Shown one piece after another: positions 1 to 6,444 of a stretch of DNA of 46,041 bases (position 1 is its first letter; each line of letters begins with the position of its first letter). Source of the DNA: a virus; the IMG/VR virus record IMGVR_UViG_3300046000_009335, positions 1 through 46,041 of that record; one strand, 5' to 3'. The position numbers and the translations under genes are program-made. The notes under the pieces were generated by a model, which ran no database searches, was not told the DNA's origin, and saw only the letters and a program-made list of their open reading frames with translations.

Positions 1-141
1 AGTCCCTTCGGCCTCTCGGGCGCGCCGATGTGCGCGAAGGCGGCTCGGGCTGCGGCACGCCATTCGTCCTTGTATGCAGAGTATTGCCATTCATACCTTT
101 TCGGGCCTTCATACTCGGCGCGTATAATTTGCGCCAGCGCC
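1..141. repeat. Left copy of 141-bp terminal direct repeat (circular join)
   Basis: Bases 1-141 are identical to 45901-46041. A gene reads through the join without a break, so the map is circular or circularly permuted. A repeat of exactly 141 bp equals a common largest k-mer of short-read assemblers, so it is more likely an assembly overlap than a physical terminal repeat; that last point is inference. Confidence 0.95.
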
Positions 142-191
142 TCCACGTCGGCGTCGGTCGGGGCGGCATTAGAGTGTGTCTGTGTCTTCAT
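1..191 (-). CDS. Junction-spanning hypothetical protein, N-terminal part
   Basis: ATG at 191 overlaps the stop of the upstream gene (ATGA at 188-191), the coupling used throughout this operon. The frame is open to base 1 and continues without a shift from 45900 down to a stop at 45375, giving a 238-residue protein over the circular join. This part starts MKTQTHSNAAPTDADVEALA and is helical and charged with no family I recognise. Joined to the other part, the protein contains two diverged copies of a roughly 50-residue unit, each starting GLPTxEE and followed by REPVG. Function unknown. Confidence 0.8.
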   Translation of the reverse strand, partial: MKTQTHSNAAPTDADVEALAQIIRAEYEGPKRYEWQYSAYKDEWRAAARAAFAHIGAPERPKG

Positions 192-541
192 GCGGCATAC
201 CTCCATGCTCTCGGGTTGGTGACGCCCATCGCGCACAGGTCGCTGGCGATGGTGCCCTTGCTCGCCGGCAGTCCGACGACATCGCGCAGGTGCTCTTGGA
301 TCTCCCGGAGGGGGGGACTGCGCGTCCACCCCCCCAAGTACTCACTGATGGCCTCGCGGCGCAGAGCGCACAACTCCTTGCGGGGCGTGTAGGGCGCGTC
401 TCTCGGGGTGTATGCCGACTTAGGAACCACCTCGAGCAGCTCCTTCACGGTGGCGCAAAGTTCCCCGATGAAGGTGTTGGGGTGTGGGCTGATGATTCCT
501 GCATAGTCCAGGAGCGCTTCGATTTTCTTGCGGTCAATCAT
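188..541 (-). CDS. Hypothetical protein, 117 aa
   Basis: The chosen start (MIDRKKIEALLDYAG) overlaps the upstream stop by 4 bases (538-541), matching the pattern of neighbouring genes; the frame extends further upstream but only over the neighbour. The protein has a short charged N-terminus and a C-terminal stretch rich in helix-forming residues with a possible helix-turn-helix-like segment (LREIQEHLRDVVGLPASKGT). I do not recognise a family. It is part of the leftward early operon, between a coiled-coil protein and the junction-spanning gene. Confidence 0.75.
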   Translation of the reverse strand: MIDRKKIEALLDYAGIISPHPNTFIGELCATVKELLEVVPKSAYTPRDAPYTPRKELCALRREAISEYLGGWTRSPPLREIQEHLRDVVGLPASKGTIASDLCAMGVTNPRAWRYAA

Positions 542-1419
542 CCCATCGCCATCCGCACGCGGTTGAGGAGGTTGTGCGCAATGGCGCGAGCACAGTCGGC
601 ACGGAAGGTGGCGAGGCCGTTGCGGACGTGGTAGTCGCTCATGATTTCCTGGATCTCGCAAACGCTGAGCAGGGAGGCGAACACCTTCTTCCTGAATGCG
701 TCCCTGTCGAAGTTGCCGCTCTTCATGAGTTCACGCACCTGAGCCCTCGCCCGCTCCCGCTCGTTCACCGTCTTGCAGTGGAGCGAGAAGGCCCCTTCCG
801 ACGCTGCCTGCTCCTGCGCAACGCGGTTGTCGTAGCGGAGCAGAAGCTTGTCGAACTTCGTCTCCCACTCCCGGCACTTCGACCAGGCGACATTGGCCTC
901 ATCGCGAAGCAGGACGAGCTGCTCTTTCAGCCCATCGTTCTTCTTGTGGAGCGCGACGTTGGTTGCTCTGGAGTTGGCGAGCTTCGCGTTGATGTCCTCG
1001 TTGGTGCTGCGGAGCTCTTTGTTTATGTCGATGAGGGTGTTGTAGTACCCCATCGCCTTCTCTGCCTTCTCCTCAGCCCGCGTGTGTGCCTTCTGCCACT
1101 CCAGTACGCTCTCCCGGGAGCGCCGGAGCTCCATCTTCCGGTCCTCAATCACCTGTCCCAAGCTCTCGTAGGTGTAGTAACACGCGCCCATGAGCGCCTG
1201 GCTGACCTCGCTCCGCTCCTGGTACATCTTGACATGCTTTTCCTTGAGGGTCGTGTTGGCGCGAGACAGTACGCCGACCTCCTGGTTGAGGAAGCTGACC
1301 TCCTCCTTCAGCTTCTTGACCTCGAGCATGAGGCGGGATTCCTTCTCGGTGCCCAGTCCATAGTTATGGGGGCCAGGCAGGAAGGCGTAGGTGTGGGCGT
1401 CAATTGCGTCAGGGTTCAT
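538..1419 (-). CDS. Coiled-coil hypothetical protein, 293 aa
   Basis: Start MNPDAIDAHTYAFLPGP at 1419 overlaps the upstream stop by 4 bases. Residues about 25-200 are a long run of Glu/Lys/Leu/Asn-rich heptad-like sequence, indicating an extended coiled coil; the C-terminal 90 residues are basic and probably globular (RDAFRKKVFASLLSVCE onward). No enzymatic motif is visible. Similar long coiled-coil proteins of unknown role are common in phage early operons; whether it is structural, a host-takeover factor or a DNA-associated scaffold cannot be read from the sequence. Confidence 0.8.
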   Translation of the reverse strand: MNPDAIDAHTYAFLPGPHNYGLGTEKESRLMLEVKKLKEEVSFLNQEVGVLSRANTTLKEKHVKMYQERSEVSQALMGACYYTYESLGQVIEDRKMELRRSRESVLEWQKAHTRAEEKAEKAMGYYNTLIDINKELRSTNEDINAKLANSRATNVALHKKNDGLKEQLVLLRDEANVAWSKCREWETKFDKLLLRYDNRVAQEQAASEGAFSLHCKTVNERERARAQVRELMKSGNFDRDAFRKKVFASLLSVCEIQEIMSDYHVRNGLATFRADCARAIAHNLLNRVRMAMG

Positions 1420-1949
1420 TCTTTGTGTTCCTTGCATTCGTCGGGGATGGTCTCGATGTGGCGGAGGGCGGTGGCCGGCACGAACCAAGCCTCGCCGTAG
1501 CCGCCGTGATTGGCGCGGTACTTCTCCTGCTTTGCCTCTCGGCCCCAGATCCAACCGCGCACTTCGAAGTTGGGCACGGTGCCGGTGACCAGCACGAACA
1601 CCTCGTCGTCGTCGTCATCGGGCCTGACAATCAGGTCGTAGTGGGCCTTGCTGCGGGTTCGCACCTGGATACTCCGGCCCAAATCAGCCTCCTTGAACGT
1701 GTTGATCGTGTGGCTGTTGTGGATGTTGAGCGCTTTCGCTACGGCCAGCTCCCCGCAAGCGCCCTCGATGTGGATCTGCCAGGCGCTCTCGCCCCCGAAC
1801 TTGGTCTCCCTCCCATGAAACGTAGCGCAAAGGTTCCGCATGACGCCGGTGACGGCGGCGGCAAGCGTCTCTGCCTGACTCAGGTTGATGCTGGTGCTGT
1901 AGGTGCGGAGCGCTGGGGTGCGCTCTGCGGTCGCGATTTGGTTGGTCAT
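1416..1949 (-). CDS. Putative restriction-endonuclease-fold protein, 177 aa
   Basis: Start at 1949 and stop at 1416 are both 4-base overlaps with the neighbouring genes. The order GACGELAVAKAL (Glu), GRSIQVRTR, HYDLIVRPDD and a hydrophobic strand FVLVTG resembles the small phage proteins with a PD-(D/E)XK-like core, in which an early Glu is followed by an (E/Q)xK/R strand; here the usual Lys position is Gln-Val-Arg, so catalytic activity is doubtful. The core is followed by a GWIWGREAK segment and an acidic tail. Role may be DNA processing; assignment is tentative. Confidence 0.6.
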   Translation of the reverse strand: MTNQIATAERTPALRTYSTSINLSQAETLAAAVTGVMRNLCATFHGRETKFGGESAWQIHIEGACGELAVAKALNIHNSHTINTFKEADLGRSIQVRTRSKAHYDLIVRPDDDDDEVFVLVTGTVPNFEVRGWIWGREAKQEKYRANHGGYGEAWFVPATALRHIETIPDECKEHKE

Positions 1950-2122
1950 GGAGCGATAAGTTCCTTTATAATCTCTCGTGCTTGCCGGTCGTCACTTACT
2001 GCCTGGTCGCATCTGTGCGCCAGGTGGAGAGCGAGGATTCCAAGCTGCTTGATGTGTGTGGCCGTGTCGAGCTCCTTCAGCTTCTCGATGCGGGCCTTGA
2101 CGGATTTCACGTAGCTCGTCAT
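1946..2122 (-). CDS. Small hypothetical protein, 58 aa
   Basis: ATG at 2122 overlaps the stop of the nuclease gene (ATGA, 2119-2122), and its own stop overlaps the ATG of the next gene (1946-1949), so it fills the gap exactly. The product (MTSYVKSVKARIEKLKELD...) is helical and charged, with an amphipathic middle (QLGILALHLAHRCDQ). No family recognised. Both overlaps are the main evidence that it is real. Confidence 0.7.
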   Translation of the reverse strand: MTSYVKSVKARIEKLKELDTATHIKQLGILALHLAHRCDQAVSDDRQAREIIKELIAP

Positions 2123-3141
2123 TCATACTCCCAGTAAGTTGCTGCTGCTCGTACCATCGCTCGGGCTCGGGCGATGTTCTGGTCTTGCTTCTCGGTGGCC
2201 GCTTCACCCATCACTGGGTTGGCATCCCGCCAGGTATCGATGAGGCTGAGTGCGTGGGTGACGCCCATCGTGGGGAGGTACTCCAGTCCCTCGTGCATCG
2301 CACTGCCGACATAGAGACTGTCGCTGGTGTCGGCGTTCTTGGCCTGGAGCTGCATGATGCTGCCCCAGAAGTACTTCTGCTCGCAGAGGCTAAACTTGGC
2401 CGCGCTGCTGTAGGTGATGATGTCCTGAGGCTTCAGGTCCGCCGGCAGGTTGAGCTCGGTGTGACCTTTGGGCTTCACCTCGAAGCGGCGCTCGATGATG
2501 TCCCACAGGTCGGCCCCATCCTTCGCCCCACCACAGAGATCAACGTAGGGGCAGCGCGACCCGTAGGCCCCACAGGCGGCTTCGTTGGTCAGGTAGGACT
2601 GTGTGCGCTCGGCGAGCTGGATGCGCTCCTTGACCGCCCAGAGCCACGCAGCGGCTTGGTCCAGAGCGGACTGGGTGATGGGGTGGGTGATGGTGCGGAT
2701 GCGTTCACCTGGCCGCTCCATAATCCAAGCGTAGCAGCGGTCCTCGTAGGCTTCGGCTGCGGATTTAGCAAGGAATACCGGGACGCTAAATTGATCCGGC
2801 ATTTCCGATGCTGGCTGAGCGTCTATCTCTGCGAGCTTGGCCTGCGCCGCCTTGTGGTCTTCCCTGCTGAGCTTGATGCCCGGAGTCTGGATGACTCGGT
2901 ACTGGTACTCGGTGACGTTGTAGCCCAAGCGCTTGAGCGCCAGAGCGTAGCATTCAGCCTGGAAGCCGACGGCCTTGCGATCTGCGAAGGAGTCGATGTC
3001 GGCGGCTGATTTCCAGTCGACGATGGTTTCCCCCGTTATGAGGTCGATCTTGCCGGCGTACTTGAAGCGTGGGCTGCTGGCCCCAGTGATAGGGGAGCGT
3101 AGCGGCATGCAGACCAGTAACTCCGATTCAGTCTGAATCAT
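2119..3141 (-). CDS. Cas4/RecB-like PD-(D/E)XK nuclease with permuted halves, 340 aa
   Basis: Start MIQTESELLVC at 3141 overlaps the upstream stop (3138). Residues 30-46 carry the nuclease core GKIDLI...IVDWKSA (Asp33, Asp42, Lys44), followed by the RecB-type Q61xxxY65 motif. Cys190, Cys197 and Cys203 (CPYVDLC) match the C-terminal Fe-S cysteines of Cas4/AddB-like nucleases. Residues 241-290 then show what is normally the N-terminus of this family: YSSAAKFSLCEQKYFW (fourth Cys, 253) and VGSAMHEGLEYL (His283). The two halves are thus in reverse order. The family degrades or trims DNA ends in recombination; neighbours (Sak4-like ATPase, RuvC) fit. Activity of the permuted form is unproven. Confidence 0.75.
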   Translation of the reverse strand: MIQTESELLVCMPLRSPITGASSPRFKYAGKIDLITGETIVDWKSAADIDSFADRKAVGFQAECYALALKRLGYNVTEYQYRVIQTPGIKLSREDHKAAQAKLAEIDAQPASEMPDQFSVPVFLAKSAAEAYEDRCYAWIMERPGERIRTITHPITQSALDQAAAWLWAVKERIQLAERTQSYLTNEAACGAYGSRCPYVDLCGGAKDGADLWDIIERRFEVKPKGHTELNLPADLKPQDIITYSSAAKFSLCEQKYFWGSIMQLQAKNADTSDSLYVGSAMHEGLEYLPTMGVTHALSLIDTWRDANPVMGEAATEKQDQNIARARAMVRAAATYWEYE

Positions 3142-3323
3142 GTGCGGCACCGAGAATAGGTTGAGTTGGCGTAGATGGTTACCGCAAAGCAGCCGGCGAA
3201 GATGGTGAGATAGAGTGCCAGCGCGCCGATGAGGGGCGAGCAAACAACCCACCAGGAGTAGTCGATAACTGTGGTCAGCTTAAGAACGACAAGGATGAGG
3301 GTAAGCGCTTCAAGAAATCCCAA
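3138..3323 (-). CDS. Small membrane protein, 61 aa
   Basis: Start at 3323 overlaps the end of the HNH gene by 14 bases, and the stop overlaps the nuclease start by 4. The protein is mostly hydrophobic, with two probable membrane segments (ALTLILVVLKLTTVI and LIGALALYLTIFAGCFAVTI) and a short polar tail. No family recognised. Its place between an HNH gene and the nuclease gene gives no clear clue to function. Confidence 0.65.
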   Translation of the reverse strand: MGFLEALTLILVVLKLTTVIDYSWWVVCSPLIGALALYLTIFAGCFAVTIYANSTYSRCRT

Positions 3324-3771
3324 TAGAGTTCTCCGTGCAGGGTTGGGTTGTGGTGAGTTTCTTTTTTGCCCTATGCCTCTTACTTGCTAGGGCGCAACAT
3401 GTTTGGCATTTGCGGTATCCATTTCTGAGGAACCTTTGGGCTCCGTGTCCAAAGGGGCAGTCTGTGTGGTTTTGGCGACCATTAGATCGCTGGCGTCGGC
3501 GGTTCTCATTGCGGGATACGGCCTCAAGGTGCTCAGGATTAACGCACGAGGGGTTGTAGCACAGATGGTCGAGTTCGAGGCCAGGTGGGATTGGCCCAAC
3601 AATCGCGACATACGATGCCCTGTGTGCCAGGAGGGTCTTTTCCTCGCCATTGCGACAGATAGAAGTTTGCCCGTACCCGTTCTTGTTTTTGTATTTCTGC
3701 CATACCCAGCACCCAGTCTCCTCGTCTACAACTGAGTACTTGAAGATTCTTTCTGCTAGATCCCTGCCCAA
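3310..3771 (-). CDS. HNH homing-type endonuclease, 153 aa
   Basis: The segment LELDHLCYNPSCVNPEHLEAVSRNEN is the HNH_3-type core (Asp-His, Asn, His), preceded by the GCWVWQKYKNKNGYGQ signature common in phage stand-alone HNH enzymes and followed by a zinc-ribbon-like CPFGH...CQTC tail. The start is taken as TTG at 3771, because a strong ribosome site (AGGAGGAAGAGG) lies directly upstream and no ATG is available. Such enzymes nick DNA and spread with flanking markers. It sits downstream of a tRNA cluster and a strong hairpin, as an apparent insertion in the early operon. Confidence 0.85.
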   Translation of the reverse strand: MGRDLAERIFKYSVVDEETGCWVWQKYKNKNGYGQTSICRNGEEKTLLAHRASYVAIVGPIPPGLELDHLCYNPSCVNPEHLEAVSRNENRRRQRSNGRQNHTDCPFGHGAQRFLRNGYRKCQTCCALASKRHRAKKKLTTTQPCTENSIGIS

Positions 3772-3792
3772 CCTCTTCCTCCTATGGTTGCT

Positions 3793-3826
3793 GGGGGGCG
3801 GCGTTTGAGTACTACCGCCGCCCCCC
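3793..3826. other. Perfect 11-bp GC hairpin before the HNH gene
   Basis: 3793-3803 (GGGGGGCGGCG) pairs perfectly with 3816-3826, with a 12-base loop. In the leftward transcript it lies just upstream of the HNH ribosome site. There is no following U-run in either direction, so it looks more like a stability or attenuation element than an intrinsic terminator. Confidence 0.6.
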
Positions 3827-3874
3827 TGATCTGTTCCTGCACATGACCTGGTCGGTGAGCTACAGGAAAAATGC

Positions 3875-3956
3875 AGCCGGGAGGGAGGATTGAACTCCCC
3901 GCAGTACTGGGCTGGGGAGCGACCCCGAACCGTCCCTGCAACGAACCAGTCCCGGC
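3875..3956 (-). tRNA. tRNA-like element, degenerate
   Basis: Read on the minus strand, a perfect 7-bp acceptor (GCCGGGA/TCCCGGC) encloses a canonical T arm (GGGAG TTCAATC CTCCC), giving 82 nt. The 3' end is TGCA rather than NCCA. The D arm does not fold in a standard way, and the best anticodon stem-loop (loop GTCGCTC, anticodon CGC) has only three clean pairs and a pyrimidine at position 37. It lies in line with two good tRNAs. It may be a decayed tRNA or a tRNA mimic; tRNA-scanning software would decide. Confidence 0.35.
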
Positions 3957-3966
3957 ATAAATCGTA

Positions 3967-3994
3967 CCCCCACCGTGCAGCAACACGATGGGGG
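3967..3994. other. 11-bp stem-loop between tRNA-like element and tRNA-Lys
   Basis: 3967-3977 (CCCCCACCGTG) pairs with 3984-3994 (CACGATGGGGG) with a 6-base loop; on the minus strand the single irregular pair is a G-U wobble, so the structure favours the leftward transcript. It may mark a processing site or weak terminator in the tRNA cluster. Confidence 0.45.
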
Positions 3995-4036
3995 CCTGAG
4001 AACTATCTACAGACACTTCTCAAGGTGTGTAGAATC

Positions 4037-4111
4037 TGGCAGTCGAGGTCGGACTTGCACCGACATCTCTGGCTTAAAAGGCCTGTGCTCTACTCGTTGA
4101 GCTACTCGACT
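4037..4111 (-). tRNA. tRNA-Lys (anticodon TTT)
   Basis: On the minus strand: acceptor AGTCGAG/CTCGACT, D arm GCTC...GAGC, anticodon arm CAGGC-CTTTTAA-GCCAG (one A-A mismatch in the stem), T arm GTCGG-TGCAAGT-CCGAC, discriminator G and an encoded CCA. The anticodon TTT reads Lys AAA/AAG. Phage tRNAs often supplement host pools or replace tRNAs cleaved by host defences. Confidence 0.85.
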
Positions 4112-4116
4112 AAATT

Positions 4117-4190
4117 TGGTAGCGCAGCTCGGAGTCGAACCGAGTATGCGGGGTTATGAGCCCCGAGTGATGCCATTTCACTACCGCGCT
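4117..4190 (-). tRNA. tRNA with CAT anticodon (Met, or Ile2 if modified)
   Basis: On the minus strand: acceptor AGCGCGG/CTGCGCT, D arm GTGA...TCAC, anticodon arm CGGGG-CTCATAA-CCCCG, T arm CTCGG-TTCGACT-CCGAG, discriminator A and encoded CCA. The fold is clean. CAT fits elongator Met, or Ile2 if the C34 is lysidine-modified; the sequence alone does not decide. Confidence 0.85.
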
Positions 4191-4461
4191 AAAAGTTGAC
4201 TAGATTCAAATGTTCAAAGGTGCCGGGAGGGTCCGCCCGGCTCGGGTTGCTGGGTCATCCTTGCAGGGATGCCCAGCGTCATCAGCCACCGCTAGAGGCT
4301 TATAGATTGGCTCGAGTGCCCTGCGGAAGAGCGACCGTTACTGGCCTGGCGTCGGATAGAAACGCCTCACTCGAGCAAATCTATAAGCCCCCTTCCGCCG
4401 TCTGTTGTCGGCTGAGTCTCCTCGCCATTGTTTTCCAGGCGGAAGGGGAAGCTTTATGCGC
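4191..4461 (-). other. 271-bp non-coding interval, structured
   Basis: No reading frame with a ribosome site is visible between the DUF669-like gene and tRNA-Met. It holds three potential hairpins: the long inverted repeat at 4297-4389 (separate entry), a 10-bp stem with one bulge around 4250-4276 (CTGGGTCATCC/GGGATGCCCAG) and a 6-bp GCCGGG/CCCGGC stem near 4220-4240. Confidence 0.5.
4297..4389 (-). ncRNA. Candidate structured RNA: 20-bp inverted repeat around a 53-nt insert
   Basis: 4297-4316 (GGCTTATAGATTGGCTCGAG) and 4370-4389 are inverted repeats with one mismatch. The 53-nt apical part contains a further GGCGT...ACGCC hairpin. In the leftward transcript this gives a long terminal stem with a branched top, between the recombination genes and the tRNAs. 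The CTTATAGATT arms resemble the CTTATAAGC-type repeats at 6.3 and 12.6 kb. I match it to no known ribozyme or riboswitch class; strand and function are inferred from operon direction. Confidence 0.45.
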
Positions 4462-4986
4462 TTAGAAGGGGATGTCTTCCTCGTCTACGCTGGGGCTGTA
4501 CGCGGCGCTGGTGGTGCCGGTCGAGCGCGCTGGGGGCCGAGCGCCAGCAGCGAAGGAGGGGTTCTCCATGTGCTTGGGCTGGCCCTGAGGCTGGTCGTCG
4601 GAGTCGGCGCGCCAGCGGACGATCTCCTTGTACCACTTGCCACTCTGGTCGTTCTGGCGATAGTCGATCATCACCCAGAGGTTGCGGTCCTCGAGGGGCC
4701 GAAGCGTCTCGACGTTCTCGGTGTCGATCTCGCGGCGCTGGTCGCGGTCCAGGCCGCAGCACTCCACCCATGACACATAGGACGCCAGGCACTTCTCGCT
4801 GACCCAGTGCTGGGCCTTCGCCTCCATGCCGGTCTCCGCGTTGTAGACCATCTGCTCAATCTGCGGCGTTTTTTTCGGCCCGATGTACTTGAGGGTACTG
4901 GGGCCAGTAAGGACTCGGTGCCAGCCGCAGCCCAAGTACTTGTCGTCGCCGTGATACTTCGGTTCAATTCCGTCGAGTGATGCCAT
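4462..4986 (-). CDS. DUF669-like single-stranded DNA-binding protein, 174 aa
   Basis: The protein ends in an acidic SSB-type tail (SVDEEDIPF) after a low-complexity Pro/Ser/Thr linker, and its body (GCGWHRVLTG, WKARHWVSEKC-like segment, RNLWVMIDYRQND, WYKEIVRW) has the length and layout of the DUF669 family. That family is regularly found directly beside Sak4/AAA_24 ATPases in phages and is believed to be their ssDNA-binding partner; here it starts 2 bases after that gene ends. It should act in phage recombination or repair. ATG at 4986. Confidence 0.75.
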   Translation of the reverse strand: MASLDGIEPKYHGDDKYLGCGWHRVLTGPSTLKYIGPKKTPQIEQMVYNAETGMEAKAQHWVSEKCLASYVSWVECCGLDRDQRREIDTENVETLRPLEDRNLWVMIDYRQNDQSGKWYKEIVRWRADSDDQPQGQPKHMENPSFAAGARPPARSTGTTSAAYSPSVDEEDIPF

Positions 4987-4988
4987 AG

Positions 4989-5870
4989 TTATTTCGTGCC
5001 TTTCGGGGCGTTGAGTGCGGCAAGGAAGGTGCTGTAGGAGGCCGTGTGGTCATCCGGCAGCTTGATGCGAGAGGGAAGTCCGTGACGATTCTTGGCCTCG
5101 TGGATGGCCGTCTCAGAGGTATGCAGCAAGCGCTGACGACCGCCTTTGGCCTTCCCTTTGGTATCGCCATCAGCAACGACCACCGTCGTCTCACGAGCAC
5201 CGAAGAGGACCATGTCGGCCCAGCCGCGCAGCATCGGCCACACATACTTCTGGTTGACGTTGGGCACGTATCGGTTGTAGTCGGCACCATCGGGGTTTTT
5301 GAAGCTGCCGATGGTGGTGTGCATCAGCAGGATGACGCCGATGTTCTTGGCGACCAGCGCCTCGAGAGCACCATGCGTCACGCGCTTGATTTCCGGGAGC
5401 ACACTCGCGAAGCCGTTCTGGTAGTTCATGAAGCCCTTCGGCCCCATATCGCCGCCGTAAGCTTCCTTGCCGTGATGCTCGTAGGCGTGGGCCAGGAAGC
5501 CGTCGTCGTCGAAACAATCCAGGACGACCGTCTGCCGGTCGTGCTTGGCACGCACCAGGTGGGTCAGGGTCTTGAGCAGGGTAATCCAGCCGTCGCCCTC
5601 GACCTCGTTGTCGATCTTGATTTCCGGCACCCACTGGGCGTCTTCGGGGATGAGCCCGTTCTCAGCCAGCTTGGCGATGCCGGACTCCTCACCACCGCAA
5701 GGGATGAAGATGGGGCTGGGAGCGTGTGCGGCCAGCGTGCTCTTCCCCAGCCCGGCACCGGCGTGGAAGATGATCTTGTTGGGGGTTGGTGTCGCAGTCG
5801 CTCGGCTGCGGATGTTGAGGTCAAGCTTCAATGTCGTCGCTCCATTGGGGTTCGCCGCAACCTGCGGCAT
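4989..5870 (-). CDS. Sak4-like RecA-fold ATPase (AAA_24), 293 aa
   Basis: Walker A is GAGLGKST (residues 38-45), a hydrophobic Walker B strand ends VVLDCFDDD, and a later IGVILLMHTTIGSF segment follows, as in the AAA_24/Sak4 single-strand annealing family. Its DUF669-like partner lies immediately downstream. Two starts are possible: ATG at 5870, overlapping the upstream gene by about 50 bases, or TTG at 5831, which has a better ribosome site (GGAG, 8 bases upstream) and deletes 13 residues. Expected role is ATP-dependent annealing or strand exchange in phage recombination. Confidence 0.8.
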   Translation of the reverse strand: MPQVAANPNGATTLKLDLNIRSRATATPTPNKIIFHAGAGLGKSTLAAHAPSPIFIPCGGEESGIAKLAENGLIPEDAQWVPEIKIDNEVEGDGWITLLKTLTHLVRAKHDRQTVVLDCFDDDGFLAHAYEHHGKEAYGGDMGPKGFMNYQNGFASVLPEIKRVTHGALEALVAKNIGVILLMHTTIGSFKNPDGADYNRYVPNVNQKYVWPMLRGWADMVLFGARETTVVVADGDTKGKAKGGRQRLLHTSETAIHEAKNRHGLPSRIKLPDDHTASYSTFLAALNAPKGTK

Positions 5871-6015
5871 CCAGTTCGTCTTCCAGCCCGTCGAGCTCGT
5901 CGACCAGCACCGGCTCCTCCGCCATCACAAAGCACCCATCGTCGCCATCGTGCTCGAAGTCGAGCTCCTCAACCTCGCCATCACCGACAATCTCACTTCC
6001 GAAGTAGATACTCAT
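5821..6015 (-). CDS. Acidic small protein, 64 aa
   Basis: Start MSIYFGSEIVGDGEVEELDF at 6015 has a GGAG ribosome site 6 bases upstream. The product is strongly acidic (about a third Asp/Glu), a composition typical of phage DNA mimics or small regulatory proteins, but no family is recognised. Its 3' end overlaps the ATPase start region. Confidence 0.6.
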   Translation of the reverse strand: MSIYFGSEIVGDGEVEELDFEHDGDDGCFVMAEEPVLVDELDGLEDELDAAGCGEPQWSDDIEA

Positions 6016-6172
6016 TGCTTGCTCCGTGTCGCCGCTCCCGGCGGTTTCCAATCAACGGCTGCTGGGGGTTCAAACTGGCTACCACCGCTGCGAAGAGCGC
6101 ACCGATGGTAGCCACCACAGGAGCCAAAAGTTGAGCGGAGGCGGAGCGCTTCGGCTGTCTTGTTTTCATCAT
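5993..6172 (-). CDS. Small single-pass membrane protein, 59 aa
   Basis: The first gene of the leftward operon. A strong ribosome site (CGGAGGACACA) precedes two consecutive ATGs (6172, 6169), and a consensus promoter ends 30 bases upstream. The product begins MMKTRQPKRSASA (basic), has one membrane segment (LLAPVVATIGALFAAVVASL) and a basic tail. The 3' end overlaps the next gene by 23 bases in another frame. Function unknown; a position directly behind the promoter is typical of early host-interacting proteins. Confidence 0.65.
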   Translation of the reverse strand: MMKTRQPKRSASAQLLAPVVATIGALFAAVVASLNPQQPLIGNRRERRHGASNEYLLRK

Positions 6173-6201
6173 TGTGTCCGTCCTCCGTTCGTCGAGTCAC
6201 C

Positions 6202-6230
6202 ATTGTAGCAAAACTTGTGGGGTATGTCAA
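6202..6230 (-). promoter_or_regulatory. Sigma70-type promoter of the leftward early operon
   Basis: On the minus strand TTGACA (6230-6225), a 17-bp spacer and TACAAT (6207-6202), an almost perfect consensus, 30 bases upstream of the first early gene. Confidence 0.85.
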
Positions 6231-6263
6231 CAACTAATTTCGAGGGGGTCGCCTCGCGCCCGT

Positions 6264-6388
6264 GCGCGGCAAGCCTATAAGCCTATAAGCTAATAGCACC
6301 TTTAAAAACCTTAGCTTATAAGCTTATAAGCTAGTAAGCTTATAGGCTTACTTAAGCGAATAAGCTTATAAGCGCAGAGGCTTATTTA
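6264..6388 (-). repeat. Early-operon leader element (CTTATAAGC repeat array)
   Basis: An AT-rich array of GCTTATAAGC/GCCTATAAGC units. 6272-6293 can pair with 6311-6332 over about 22 bp (two G-U wobbles in RNA) around a loop containing GGTTTTTAAAGGTGCT. Its core 6264-6310 recurs inverted at 12648-12694 with 3 differences in 47, so it has the same orientation relative to both main operons. It lies between an upstream weak promoter (6388-6416) and the strong one (6202-6230). Possible roles: operator array, antitermination leader, or origin iterons. Confidence 0.8.
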
Positions 6389-6416
6389 GGGTAGCAAATT
6401 GCTACGGGCGCGTCAA
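6388..6416 (-). promoter_or_regulatory. Candidate promoter with 15-bp palindromic operator
   Basis: On the minus strand TTGACG (6416-6411), 17-bp spacer, TACCCT (6393-6388). The spacer holds a perfect palindrome GTAGCAAATTGCTAC (6391-6405), ideally placed for repression. Transcripts from here would carry the repeat leader into the early operon. The -10 is weak (3 of 6), so this is tentative. Confidence 0.5.
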
Positions 6417-6444
6417 GCTTGAATTGGTATATTTATGTTCAGTA

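Noticed and set aside
1-141. Physical direct terminal repeats
   Set aside because: Cannot be excluded, but the intact gene across the join and the length equal to a common assembly k-mer make an assembly overlap more likely.
4279-4285. CTGATGA on the minus strand as a hammerhead ribozyme core
   Set aside because: A stem follows, but the required GAAA is missing after it, so the catalytic core is incomplete.
6012-6233. 73-aa minus-strand frame ahead of the acidic protein
   Set aside because: A different frame (5993-6172) has a far better ribosome site and a coherent membrane helix, and fits the promoter distance; this frame has no site of its own.
6264-6388. CRISPR-like array
   Set aside because: The repeats are short, contiguous palindromic units without unique spacers of constant length, and there are no cas genes.
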